A stretch of DNA of 64,000 nucleotides from Chryseobacterium gilvum (GTDB lineage Bacteria > Bacteroidota > Bacteroidia > Flavobacteriales > Weeksellaceae): the NCBI RefSeq assembly GCF_025628965.1, contig NZ_JAOTEN010000001.1, forward strand, positions 1,116,001 to 1,180,000. Reading direction: 5' to 3'. Numbering within the stretch: position 1 is the stretch's first letter; each line of letters opens with the position of its first letter. The position numbers and the translations under genes were made by a program. The notes below the pieces were generated by a model, which was given only the letters and a program-made list of their open reading frames with translations, was not told the origin of the DNA and searched no databases. Shown piece by piece: positions 50,675 to 59,501 of this stretch.

Positions 50675-53248
50675 TTATTGTTCTCCTTCAAAAAGGTCAC
50701 CAATGGTTCCTCCATCATCGTCAGTCGTGTCGCTAGTTTCCGGCTCTTCATAGGCTTCCTCCTCTTCTTCCTCCGGTTCGGGAATCGTAATGTTAATATT
50801 TTTTACTTTAAATTTTGTGAACTGGTTTCCGATTGCTTTAATGCCTTTTACTGCGATAAATTCATCAATATGTACTGTTTCGGGATCACGCTCTTTTCCT
50901 TTGTCTTTTGCAAAAATAATTTCTGCTGTAGAACCGTTTGAAATGATAATTCGTTCCACAAATGATTTTGGATGCTCGGAAGGCATAAAGGTTTGGATAT
51001 TGGGCGTATTTTCCAGCAGAAAACGTTTAATAAAATAGATTTCTTTTTCTCCGTCGTAATAGATGCAGGTAATCGGCTGATCGGGCCTCCATTTCTCCAG
51101 AATAATATATTCGTCGTCAAAACGGTTCCCAAGATCAAAGCTCACTAATTTTGCTTCACCCTGCGAATTGACCGTTATAATCTTGTCATCGCCTTTAAAG
51201 CTTCCGAGTAATGTTCCTCTTGCATCTGCATTCAGTCTTCTTACGGTATCATCAAACCATATTTTTCTTGGGGCTAAAGTAGAAACCCCTTCTTCTTTCA
51301 TGTCTACTTTTTTCACCGCATATTTGGTAACCAGATTTCCTTTAGAATCGCGCCCTTTAATTCCTATTTCAGAAAAATCGATTTCCATTTTATTTTTTCT
51401 GATTCTTGGGTTGGGTTTTAAAAGTACGGTGACTACTTCCGCCTCACCGTTAGGATTGGCTGAGAAATACAGCATTTCGGAACCTTTCGCTTCAGAAGCG
51501 AGATGATAATCTGTATTTCTGGTTACGCCCGTTACCGAAAACCGTTTCATATAATACGGTCCCTGTGTTCCTTCACGATAGATCATATTGTAGACCGTAC
51601 GTTTGTCGTTTTTCTTCCAGATCGCAACATGCAGAATGTCTTTTCCAATGAAGGTTTTGGCTTCTACTTTTACGACTTTCATGCTTCCGTCTTTCCGGAA
51701 TGTGATAATATCATCAATATCCGAACAGTCAAACAGATACTGATCTTTTTTAAGTGAAGTACCTACAAAGCCCTCTTCAAAATTAGCATAGAATTTTTCG
51801 TTAGCAACGGCCACTTTTGTGGCGTCGATGGTATCAAAAATCCTGAGTTCGGTTTTTCTTTCTCTCCCCTTTCCGTATTTTTTCTGGATATTCAGGTAAT
51901 AATCAATGGCATATGCAATCAGATTATTTAAATGATGCTTTACCTGCTCTATTTTTCCTTCAAGGGATGCAATATTTTCTTTAAATTTATCTAAATCGAA
52001 TCTTGAAATTCTTTTGATCCTGATTTCTGTAAGTTTCAAAATATCCTCTTCCGTAACAGCTCTTAAAAGATGTGCTGTATGAGGTTTCAGCCCTTCTGCT
52101 ATAGTTTCTAACACTTCTTCCCAGCTTTTTACCTCTTCAATATCATGATAAATTCTGTTTTCGATGAAAATCCTTTCAAGGGAAGAAAAATGCCAGCTTT
52201 CCTGCAATTCGTTTAATTCTATTTCCAGCTCTCTCTTTAAAAGTGAAACCGTATGATCGGTATTCATTCTTAAAATTTCGGAAACATTCAGGAACATGGG
52301 TTTATCACCAACAATTACACATGCATTAGGAGAAATGGTTACCTGACAGTCGGTGAATGCGTATAAAGCATCAATAGTCTTGTCCGGAGAAACTTCGTTA
52401 TGAAGATAGATGAGGATTTCAACTTTATCTGAAGTGTTATCTTCGATTTTTTTAATTTTAATTTTCCCTTTCTCATTGGCTTTAATGATAGAATCAATAA
52501 GATCGCCCGTATTTTTAGAAAAAGGAAGCTCAGAGATCATCAACGTATGCTTATCGACCTGAGAAATTTTGGCTCTGGCTCTTACTTTCCCGCCTCTTTG
52601 CCCGTCATTGTATTCTGAAACATCCAGAAAACCTGCCGTAAGAAAATCCGGGAAAAGCTCAAACTTTTTACCTTTTAAATGCGCGACAGATGCATTGATC
52701 AGTTCATTAAAATTATGCGGGAGGATCTTTGTAGAAAGCCCGACTCCGATTCCTTCCACGCCCTGTGCCAAAAGCAGCGGGAATTTTACGGGAAGATCTA
52801 CCGGCTCATTATTTCTGCCGTCATACGACTTTGCCCAGACTGTCGTTTTAGGATTAAAAACTACTTCCAGTGCAAAAGCGGTAAGCCTGGCTTCAATATA
52901 TCTCGCCGCAGCAGCAGAATCTCCTGTATAAATATTGCCCCAGTTTCCCTGAGTGTCGATCAAAAGCTCCCGCTGCCCAATTCCCACCATGGCATCGGTG
53001 ATGGATGCGTCTCCGTGAGGATGATATTTCATCGTATTTCCTACGATATTGGCAACTTTGTTATACCTGCCGTCTTCCAGTTCACGCATAGAATGCATGA
53101 TTCTCCGCTGAACGGGCTTCAAACCGTCATACACCGACGGAATCGCACGATCTAAGATTACATAAGACGCGTAATCTAAAAACCAGTCTTTATAGAGTCC
53201 TGAAACTTTTTTTAAGCTTTCGCCTTCGTGAGCGTTTTCTTCTATCAT
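50675..53248 (-). CDS. parC: DNA topoisomerase IV subunit A
   Basis: An 857-residue type IIA topoisomerase subunit that decatenates daughter chromosomes. The breakage-reunion domain includes DYASYVILDRAIPSVYDGLK, MKYHPHGDASITDAMVGIG, and the catalytic tyrosine AAARYIEARLT (Tyr117). The C-terminal domain is a set of beta-pinwheel blades. It ends with a very acidic tail (EPEEEEEEAYEEPETSDTTD). It is parC rather than gyrA because it is paired with a parE-type subunit, lacks the GyrA box (QRRGGKG), and has the HPHGDASI version of the quinolone region. It overlaps the small membrane protein gene by 4 bp. Confidence 0.93.
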   Translation of the reverse strand: MIEENAHEGESLKKVSGLYKDWFLDYASYVILDRAIPSVYDGLKPVQRRIMHSMRELEDGRYNKVANIVGNTMKYHPHGDASITDAMVGIGQRELLIDTQGNWGNIYTGDSAAAARYIEARLTAFALEVVFNPKTTVWAKSYDGRNNEPVDLPVKFPLLLAQGVEGIGVGLSTKILPHNFNELINASVAHLKGKKFELFPDFLTAGFLDVSEYNDGQRGGKVRARAKISQVDKHTLMISELPFSKNTGDLIDSIIKANEKGKIKIKKIEDNTSDKVEILIYLHNEVSPDKTIDALYAFTDCQVTISPNACVIVGDKPMFLNVSEILRMNTDHTVSLLKRELEIELNELQESWHFSSLERIFIENRIYHDIEEVKSWEEVLETIAEGLKPHTAHLLRAVTEEDILKLTEIRIKRISRFDLDKFKENIASLEGKIEQVKHHLNNLIAYAIDYYLNIQKKYGKGRERKTELRIFDTIDATKVAVANEKFYANFEEGFVGTSLKKDQYLFDCSDIDDIITFRKDGSMKVVKVEAKTFIGKDILHVAIWKKNDKRTVYNMIYREGTQGPYYMKRFSVTGVTRNTDYHLASEAKGSEMLYFSANPNGEAEVVTVLLKPNPRIRKNKMEIDFSEIGIKGRDSKGNLVTKYAVKKVDMKEEGVSTLAPRKIWFDDTVRRLNADARGTLLGSFKGDDKIITVNSQGEAKLVSFDLGNRFDDEYIILEKWRPDQPITCIYYDGEKEIYFIKRFLLENTPNIQTFMPSEHPKSFVERIIISNGSTAEIIFAKDKGKERDPETVHIDEFIAVKGIKAIGNQFTKFKVKNINITIPEPEEEEEEAYEEPETSDTTDDDGGTIGDLFEGEQ

Positions 53249-53730
53249 TCTTTATTGCTGTCTTTACTCTTTGTTGCTTTTATTACTTTACTCAGAGAAA
53301 ATTTTAAATCGTTAGTCTGTTTTTTTGTCAAATAAGAAATTTCATATTTCAGCATGGCTGTCCCGCTGTTTTTGCTGGTAATGGTAATGTAAAGCCTTTT
53401 TATAAACAATATACTGATTACCTCATAACTGATCAGCTTATACTTGGGAAATTCGTCACTTAAATTTTTACTCAAAAAAGGAATTATGTTAGAATTCCTG
53501 AAATGCAAAGCCTCTCCATCACTGTCATATTCAAAAATCTGTCTTCCCGTGAGATAAAAAACAGATAATAAGATCAGGGGAACAAAAATGAATATATATT
53601 CTCCTCCATCCAAAATGTGCAATTTGTACTGTTCTAAAGTGAAGATTGTAATACCGCCGATCAAAAACATAATAAGCAGGGTATTAATAAAGTTATAAAC
53701 AGGTTTCTTGTTTCGGTTGCTAAGTCTCAT
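53245..53730 (-). CDS. Small membrane protein between parE and parC
   Basis: A 161-residue protein with two hydrophobic spans near the N-terminus (about residues 14-33, INTLLIMFLIGGITIF, and 43-62, IFIFVPLILLSVFYLTG) and a cytoplasmic tail of about 95 residues that resembles a small beta domain (YKLISYEVISILFIKRLYIT). No family is recognised. It overlaps parC by ATGA and starts 16 bp after the parE stop, so all three are translated as one unit. There is no sign that it is part of the topoisomerase, and a PH-like membrane domain is only a guess. Confidence 0.75.
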   Translation of the reverse strand: MRLSNRNKKPVYNFINTLLIMFLIGGITIFTLEQYKLHILDGGEYIFIFVPLILLSVFYLTGRQIFEYDSDGEALHFRNSNIIPFLSKNLSDEFPKYKLISYEVISILFIKRLYITITSKNSGTAMLKYEISYLTKKQTNDLKFSLSKVIKATKSKDSNKE

Positions 53731-53746
53731 TATTTGTGTTTTTGTG

Positions 53747-55630
53747 TTAATATTCTATCTCATTCAGCATTTCTTTTTTATCGATGTCTGCATCTTCTAC
53801 CACCAGATTTTCGAGGATAAAAATCTGTCGGTCCGGGGTATTTTTACCCATATAGAATTCCAGGAGCTGTTCTATGGTTTGATCTTTCCCAAGAACTACC
53901 GGTTCCAGGCGGATATCTTTCCCTATGAAGTTTTTAAATTCGTCCGGAGAAATCTCTCCCAGACCTTTGAACCGGGTAATTTCGGGGTTTTTTCCTAATT
54001 CATTGAGTGCTTTTATTCTTTCAGCTTCAGAATAGCAATATCGTGTTTCCTTTTTATTTCTTACCCTGAATAAAGGAGTCTGAAGGATGTAAAGATGTCC
54101 GTTTTTAATTACGTCAGGGAAAAACTGAAGAAAAAACGTGATCATCAGAAGACGAATGTGCATCCCGTCTACATCGGCATCCGTAGCGATAATTACCTGA
54201 TTGTATCTTAAATCTTCAAGGCTTTCTTCGATATTCAGCGCCGCCTGAAGAAGGTTGAATTCTTCATTTTCGTAGACGATTTTTTTTGTGAGGCCATAGC
54301 AGTTTAGCGGTTTCCCCTTTAAAGAAAAAACAGCCTGCGTTTCTACATCCCTGGATTTTGTGATTGATCCTGATGCAGAATCTCCTTCGGTAATAAAAAT
54401 CTGGGTTTCAGCTTTTCGTTCGGCTTTCTGGTCATTATAATGCTGTCTGCAGTCCCGAAGTTTTTTATTGTGAAGAGATACTTTTTTTGCCCGTTCTCTT
54501 GCCAGTTTCTGAATTCCGGAAAGTTCTTTCCTTTCGCGCTCCGAGATTAATATTTTCCGTTGGATCGCTTCAGCAATTTCTGGATTTTTATGTAAAAAGT
54601 TGTCTAATTTGCTTTTAAGAAAATCAATGATAAAAATTCTTACGGTAGGACCATTCGGGCCAATATCATTGGAACCGAGCTTTGTTTTCGTCTGAGATTC
54701 AAAAACAGGCTCTTCAACATTGATGGAAATGGCTGCAACAATTGATTTTCTGACATCGGATGCATCAAAATTCTTATTAAAAAACTCACGTATTGTTTTT
54801 ACATACGCCTCACGGAATGCATTAAGGTGCGTTCCGCCCTGTGTGGTATTCTGTCCGTTTACGAAAGAAAAATAAGTCTCTGTCTGCGATTTGTCGGTGT
54901 GGGTAATGGCCAGTTCAATATCGTGATCTCTCAGGTGAATGATGGGATACAATACATCGCTTTCCAGTTCTTCTTCCAGTAAATCTTTAAGCCCGTTTTC
55001 AGAATAGAATGTTTCCCCGTTGAAAAGTATTTTTAATCCCGGGTTCAGGTAAGAATAATTTCGGAGCATCCTCTCGATGTACTCTTTTCTGTATTTAAAG
55101 TGAAGAAAAATATCTGCATCCGGGATAAAGGAAATTTCGGTCCCGTTTCTGTCAGAAGTTTCTTTTTCGTCGTGATTTTCTGTAATGATCCCTCTGGAAA
55201 ACTCGGCCATCTTCATTTTTCCGTCCCGGAAAGAGCGTACCCGGAAATAGGCTGAAAGTGCGTTCACCGCTTTGGTTCCGACCCCGTTGAGACCAACAGA
55301 TTTTTTGAAAGCTTTGCTGTCGTACTTCCCTCCGGTATTCATTTTTGAGACCGCATCTACTACTTTTCCCAACGGAATCCCACGTCCAAAATCACGAATT
55401 GTAACTTTGCCGTCGTCTACTTTTATTTCAATTCTTTTGCCAGATTTCATCCTGAACTCATCAATGGAGTTATCCAGAATTTCTTTAAGCAAAATATAGA
55501 TCCCATCATCCGCAGATGAGCCATCGCCCAGCTTCCCGATATACATACCGGGACGCAAACGGATATGCTCCTGCCAATCGAGGGTTCTGATGTTATCTTC
55601 GGAATATACAGGGTTTATTTCTTGTGACAT
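53747..55630 (-). CDS. parE: DNA topoisomerase IV subunit B
   Basis: A 627-residue ATPase subunit. The GHKL ATP site includes [24 protein letters not shown] and [15 protein letters not shown], the transducer has [10 protein letters not shown], and the TOPRIM core has [10 protein letters not shown] and [15 protein letters not shown]. The length suits ParE better than GyrB, which in Bacteroidetes is of similar size but keeps a longer TOPRIM insert; pairing with parC is decisive. It is the first gene of the parE-unknown-parC-rhomboid unit. Two -7-like boxes lie just upstream. Confidence 0.94.
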   Translation of the reverse strand: MSQEINPVYSEDNIRTLDWQEHIRLRPGMYIGKLGDGSSADDGIYILLKEILDNSIDEFRMKSGKRIEIKVDDGKVTIRDFGRGIPLGKVVDAVSKMNTGGKYDSKAFKKSVGLNGVGTKAVNALSAYFRVRSFRDGKMKMAEFSRGIITENHDEKETSDRNGTEISFIPDADIFLHFKYRKEYIERMLRNYSYLNPGLKILFNGETFYSENGLKDLLEEELESDVLYPIIHLRDHDIELAITHTDKSQTETYFSFVNGQNTTQGGTHLNAFREAYVKTIREFFNKNFDASDVRKSIVAAISINVEEPVFESQTKTKLGSNDIGPNGPTVRIFIIDFLKSKLDNFLHKNPEIAEAIQRKILISERERKELSGIQKLARERAKKVSLHNKKLRDCRQHYNDQKAERKAETQIFITEGDSASGSITKSRDVETQAVFSLKGKPLNCYGLTKKIVYENEEFNLLQAALNIEESLEDLRYNQVIIATDADVDGMHIRLLMITFFLQFFPDVIKNGHLYILQTPLFRVRNKKETRYCYSEAERIKALNELGKNPEITRFKGLGEISPDEFKNFIGKDIRLEPVVLGKDQTIEQLLEFYMGKNTPDRQIFILENLVVEDADIDKKEMLNEIEY

Positions 55631-55642
55631 AGATTATTTCAG

Positions 55643-55658
55643 CAAACATACAAAAGTA
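55643..55658 (-). promoter_or_regulatory. Two tandem -7-like boxes before parE
   Basis: On the minus strand TACTTTTG (55658-55651) and TATGTTTG (55650-55643) follow one another directly, both matching TAnnTTTG, 12-20 nt before the parE ATG. No -33 element is clear for either. Confidence 0.45.
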
Positions 55659-55777
55659 CGAAATTGGATAAAAACTTCTTTCATCTTTTCGATTGATTTT
55701 AGTCAAATTTATCATTATTTATTGTAATATTTACTATTGATCTTTTTATATTTACACGATCACCAACCAAATAAATA

Positions 55778-58705
55778 TTGAAAATTTTTCTTCTTGCCGT
55801 ACTGTTTTTATCCTCTTTATGTGCTTCCCAGATTCCAGGGCTGATTAATTACAGTGAAGAAGACGGGCTGAACAGTTCTTATACCTATGAGATGAATGAA
55901 GATAAGAACGGATTTATCTGGATTGGAAGCGATAACGGCCTATTCAGGTTTGACGGGAAAGAGTTCCGGCAATATAATAAAAAAGAGGGGTTAAAGAATA
56001 TCGATATCCTGTCCTGTGAGCCTTTATCTGGCGGCGAAGTTTTTATCATGCCCTTTTTAAATGATTTTGCTTATCTGAAAAATAATGTAGTGATCAATTC
56101 CGATATCAATAGGGAGCTTAAAAAAATCAGATTTGAGCACAATCCTTTTATTAATACCTATCAAGATTCTGTCATTTTGTGCAACAACAATAATCCTAAA
56201 AAATTATATGTATTTAAAGATGAAAAAGTAACAGAAATTCCGTTGTATATAAAGTATTCCGGGAATGATCCCGATAACAAACTTATTCCGACTTCATACG
56301 ACTTCCGTACAGATATGCTGTATCTTTCTGATGAAAAAACAGGAAGAATCGTGGTGTATGACATCCGAAATAAAAAAGAATACGGAAGCAATATTTCACT
56401 GCCCGGAAGCCTCTGGAAGAAAGATAATTTTCTGATCAGAATTCAGCATAAAGAGCTGAACATTTATGAATATAAAGATCAACTTCGACTAAAGAAAAAG
56501 CAGACCATTCACCTTGAAGATGAGATTCACCGGGTTCTTATTGATAAAAATAATAAACTCTGGATCTATTCTAAAAACGGCGGCGTTTTTTACTTTGATG
56601 AGGCACTCAGTTCCGGTAAAAAGCTTCAGGCTCCGAAAAAGATCTTACAAGATTATATTATTAATGATATTCTTGTAGATACTGATAACAACGTTTGGTT
56701 TTCTACCAGAAATAACGGCATATTCTTTATTACCGAAAAATTTTTCAGAAATTACATTACTCTGCCCATCAAAAATAATTCTGCTTCTATAACTGCTATT
56801 TCCGGCAACAGCAAAGCTGTCTTTTTAGGCTATAACGAAGCCATAGGTGGAATCTTCTGTGCAAACAAAATAACCGATATTGTTTTTGAGAAAAACAAAA
56901 AAAACGAAAACAGCAATATATTTGCGACTGATAAAAAAGTGTTTTTCGGGTTGGTACAAAATGTCTATCAATACGATATTCTTACGAGAAAAAAGAAATT
57001 TTTAGGGACCTACAATCTGAAAAATCTTCTGCCGTTTACAGATTCTTCTATTTTTATATGTTCTTCAGAAGGTTTAACCGTATATGATTTTAAAAAGGAT
57101 CTCTATACCGATTTTTTAAAAAATGAAAGAGTATACACCGCTTTACCTTTTTCCAAAGACAGCCTGTTTGTGGGCGATTTTAAGAATCTTTATACCTTCA
57201 GCATCGCCACAAAAAAGAAAAAACTTTTTCTAGAAGGCTATTATTTTAAAGATATTAAAAAACTAAAATCAAATGTGTATATCGGTGCAACCAATCTCAA
57301 CGGCATCGTCATTTTTAATAACCGGAAAGTAATAAAACACATTACAGAGCACGAAAGCTTACCCAGCAATCAGGTTAAGAGAATCGATATTGAAAATGAA
57401 AATACATTTTGGGCAAGTACCAATTCCGGGCTGTGCAGAATTGAATATACGGGAAATACGGTACATCTTAACAATTTTACAAAGATTGACGGGCTTCCCG
57501 GTAACAGGGTTTCGGGATGCGTGATTAAAAAAGACACCATTTATATCGCAACGTCTAAAGGATTGGGCATTTTATCTGTCAGAAAACTGCTGATGCAGCA
57601 AAAGGTTATTCATAAAAAAGTAATTCTCAACAGCATCACTATTGGCGGAAAAATACTGTATGACTTCAGCAAAAAACCCGTCATTCAATCGCTCGATAAT
57701 GATCTTGTTTTCAGTCTCAGTTTCCCGGATTATGCATCATTGGGAAAAATAAGCTATCGATATAAAATTGAGGGCCTTAACGAAAAATGGCAGATCAGCA
57801 ACTCTTCGAAAATTATCTTAAATGCTTTACCACCCGGAAAATATGTTTTTAAAGTCTTCGGGTTGGGATATAACGGTAAACAATCTTATACCTCAACAGA
57901 AATACCTTTTGAGATTAAACCGAAATATTGGCAGACGTGGTGGTTTACGGTACTCTTGATCATTTTAAGCATCGTCGTTATCCTGGCTTTCCTCACCTAT
58001 TATTTTCAAAAAAAACGAAATAAAAAGCTAAAAAATCTTTTCTACGATAAAAAAATTGCCGAACTGGAGCTACAAGCTATAAAGGCACAGATCAATCCTC
58101 ATTTTATCTATAATTGTCTCAATTCCATTCAATATTTATTGTATAAAAAAGATTATCCCGAAACAGAAAATTACCTCGACGTTTTTTCCCAGATGATCAG
58201 AAAAACACTGCATTACTCTGAAAAAACCTTCATGCCAGTAAATGAAGAAGTAGAATACCTTTCTTTATACCTGAATATGGAAAAACTGCGGCTAAAAGAT
58301 CAGTTTGATTACGAAATTGTAATCTCAAAAGCCGTAAATCCTGAATGGCTAATTCCTTCCTTACTGATACAGCCATTCGTAGAAAATGCCATAAAACACG
58401 GTATTGCCAATCTGAAAGACAGGAAAGGAAATATTAAAATTTCATTTGATGTTGAAGACACTTCACTTTGCATTTGCATTGAAGATAACGGGATCGGGAT
58501 TCAAAATGAAAACGACCGTATCCAAAAAGATCATTCATTCGGGGTGAAACTTTCACGGAAAAGAATTGAAACTTTCAGGCAGTTATTTGAAACAGATATC
58601 ATTTTAGAAATTCATAACCTTTCTGAAAGACAGCAACGATCAGGAACCCAGATTAAACTTTATATGACGCCTTATGAAAAAACAAATACAAGCCTGTATC
58701 ATTGA
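55778..58705 (+). CDS. LytS-type sensor histidine kinase with beta-propeller
   Basis: A 975-residue protein starting with TTG 55778, which places a signal peptide (MKIFLLAVLFLSSLCASQ) at the N-terminus. About 600 residues of two-component propeller repeats follow (NKNGFIWIGSDNGLFRFDGK, NVWFSTRNNGIFFI, NTFWASTNSGLCRI), then a Y_Y_Y domain (SYRYKIEGLNEKWQISNSSK), one membrane span (about 722-745) and the His kinase domain with INPHFIYNCLNSIQ (His775) and the ATP site FVENAIKHGIAN. The sensor part is periplasmic. It overlaps the LytTR response regulator by 32 bp. The PUL-type location typical of such sensors is absent here. The signal is unknown. Confidence 0.92.
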   Translation: MKIFLLAVLFLSSLCASQIPGLINYSEEDGLNSSYTYEMNEDKNGFIWIGSDNGLFRFDGKEFRQYNKKEGLKNIDILSCEPLSGGEVFIMPFLNDFAYLKNNVVINSDINRELKKIRFEHNPFINTYQDSVILCNNNNPKKLYVFKDEKVTEIPLYIKYSGNDPDNKLIPTSYDFRTDMLYLSDEKTGRIVVYDIRNKKEYGSNISLPGSLWKKDNFLIRIQHKELNIYEYKDQLRLKKKQTIHLEDEIHRVLIDKNNKLWIYSKNGGVFYFDEALSSGKKLQAPKKILQDYIINDILVDTDNNVWFSTRNNGIFFITEKFFRNYITLPIKNNSASITAISGNSKAVFLGYNEAIGGIFCANKITDIVFEKNKKNENSNIFATDKKVFFGLVQNVYQYDILTRKKKFLGTYNLKNLLPFTDSSIFICSSEGLTVYDFKKDLYTDFLKNERVYTALPFSKDSLFVGDFKNLYTFSIATKKKKLFLEGYYFKDIKKLKSNVYIGATNLNGIVIFNNRKVIKHITEHESLPSNQVKRIDIENENTFWASTNSGLCRIEYTGNTVHLNNFTKIDGLPGNRVSGCVIKKDTIYIATSKGLGILSVRKLLMQQKVIHKKVILNSITIGGKILYDFSKKPVIQSLDNDLVFSLSFPDYASLGKISYRYKIEGLNEKWQISNSSKIILNALPPGKYVFKVFGLGYNGKQSYTSTEIPFEIKPKYWQTWWFTVLLIILSIVVILAFLTYYFQKKRNKKLKNLFYDKKIAELELQAIKAQINPHFIYNCLNSIQYLLYKKDYPETENYLDVFSQMIRKTLHYSEKTFMPVNEEVEYLSLYLNMEKLRLKDQFDYEIVISKAVNPEWLIPSLLIQPFVENAIKHGIANLKDRKGNIKISFDVEDTSLCICIEDNGIGIQNENDRIQKDHSFGVKLSRKRIETFRQLFETDIILEIHNLSERQQRSGTQIKLYMTPYEKTNTSLYH

Positions 58706-59402
58706 TGACGAACAAGACGGAAGAGATTACGTCGCTCTTCTGCTGCAAAATGAGTTTCCGGATCTGCACATTACTTTTCAGGGAAGAAGTGTGGAGGATG
58801 CGTATGTTTACCTTACAAAAAACAGCCCGGATATTATTTTTCTGGATGTACAGCTTACAGACGGCAATGCGTTTGACCTGTTATCAAAATTTAAAACCAT
58901 CGCATCACAAATTATTTTTATAACCGCTTTTGAAAATTTTGCCATTCAGGCCATTAAAAATGCCGCAACAGATTATATCTTAAAACCCATTAACAAAATT
59001 GATTTTATAAGCGCCGTCAACAAAGCTCTGGAAAATATTAAAAAAAATAAAAACCCAGTACATGCTCCGATTCATAATAAAATAAGCTTACCTACTTTAC
59101 AGGGGTTCCGGCTGATTGACATAGAAAATATTATCCGTTGCGAGGCAGATTCTAACTATACTACTTTTTATCTTTCCGATAAAACCAAAATTACGGTATC
59201 TAAAACACTTCATGAGTTTGAAGAATCTCTCAGCTACCATAATTTTTTCAGGATTCACCACAAGCATCTTATCAACCTCAATTACATCCGTGAATACATC
59301 AAAGGGAAAGGCGGACAAATCATTATGATGGATCATTCTGTCCTGGATATCTCGGTCCGGAAAAAAAATGAATTTATGGAGAAAATAAAATATCTGCAAT
59401 AG
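58674..59402 (+). CDS. LytTR-family response regulator
   Basis: A 242-residue protein. The receiver domain has the acidic pair ACIIDDEQDG (Asp11, Asp12), the phosphoacceptor in IIFLDVQLTDG (Asp58), and ATDYILKPINKIDF as the Lys loop. The LytTR DNA-binding domain covers about residues 140-240 (IENIIRCEADSNYTTFYLSD, FFRIHHKHLINLNYIREYIK). The start overlaps the kinase stop by 32 bp, so the two are tightly coupled. It may control the type IX-exported protein that begins 100 bp downstream, but no LytTR direct repeats could be assigned there. Confidence 0.92.
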   Translation: MKKQIQACIIDDEQDGRDYVALLLQNEFPDLHITFQGRSVEDAYVYLTKNSPDIIFLDVQLTDGNAFDLLSKFKTIASQIIFITAFENFAIQAIKNAATDYILKPINKIDFISAVNKALENIKKNKNPVHAPIHNKISLPTLQGFRLIDIENIIRCEADSNYTTFYLSDKTKITVSKTLHEFEESLSYHNFFRIHHKHLINLNYIREYIKGKGGQIIMMDHSVLDISVRKKNEFMEKIKYLQ

Positions 59403-59501
59403 AAAACACTTACTCAGAAAACAGCGACACTTATACATTGATCGTTGATTTGTTTTCTGTATCTGAGTATTCTTGTAGTATCAATCATAAAAAACTATAC
59501 T

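Noticed and set aside
50675..53248. gyrA
   Set aside because: Pairing with parE in one operon and the absence of the GyrA box QRRGGKG favour parC.
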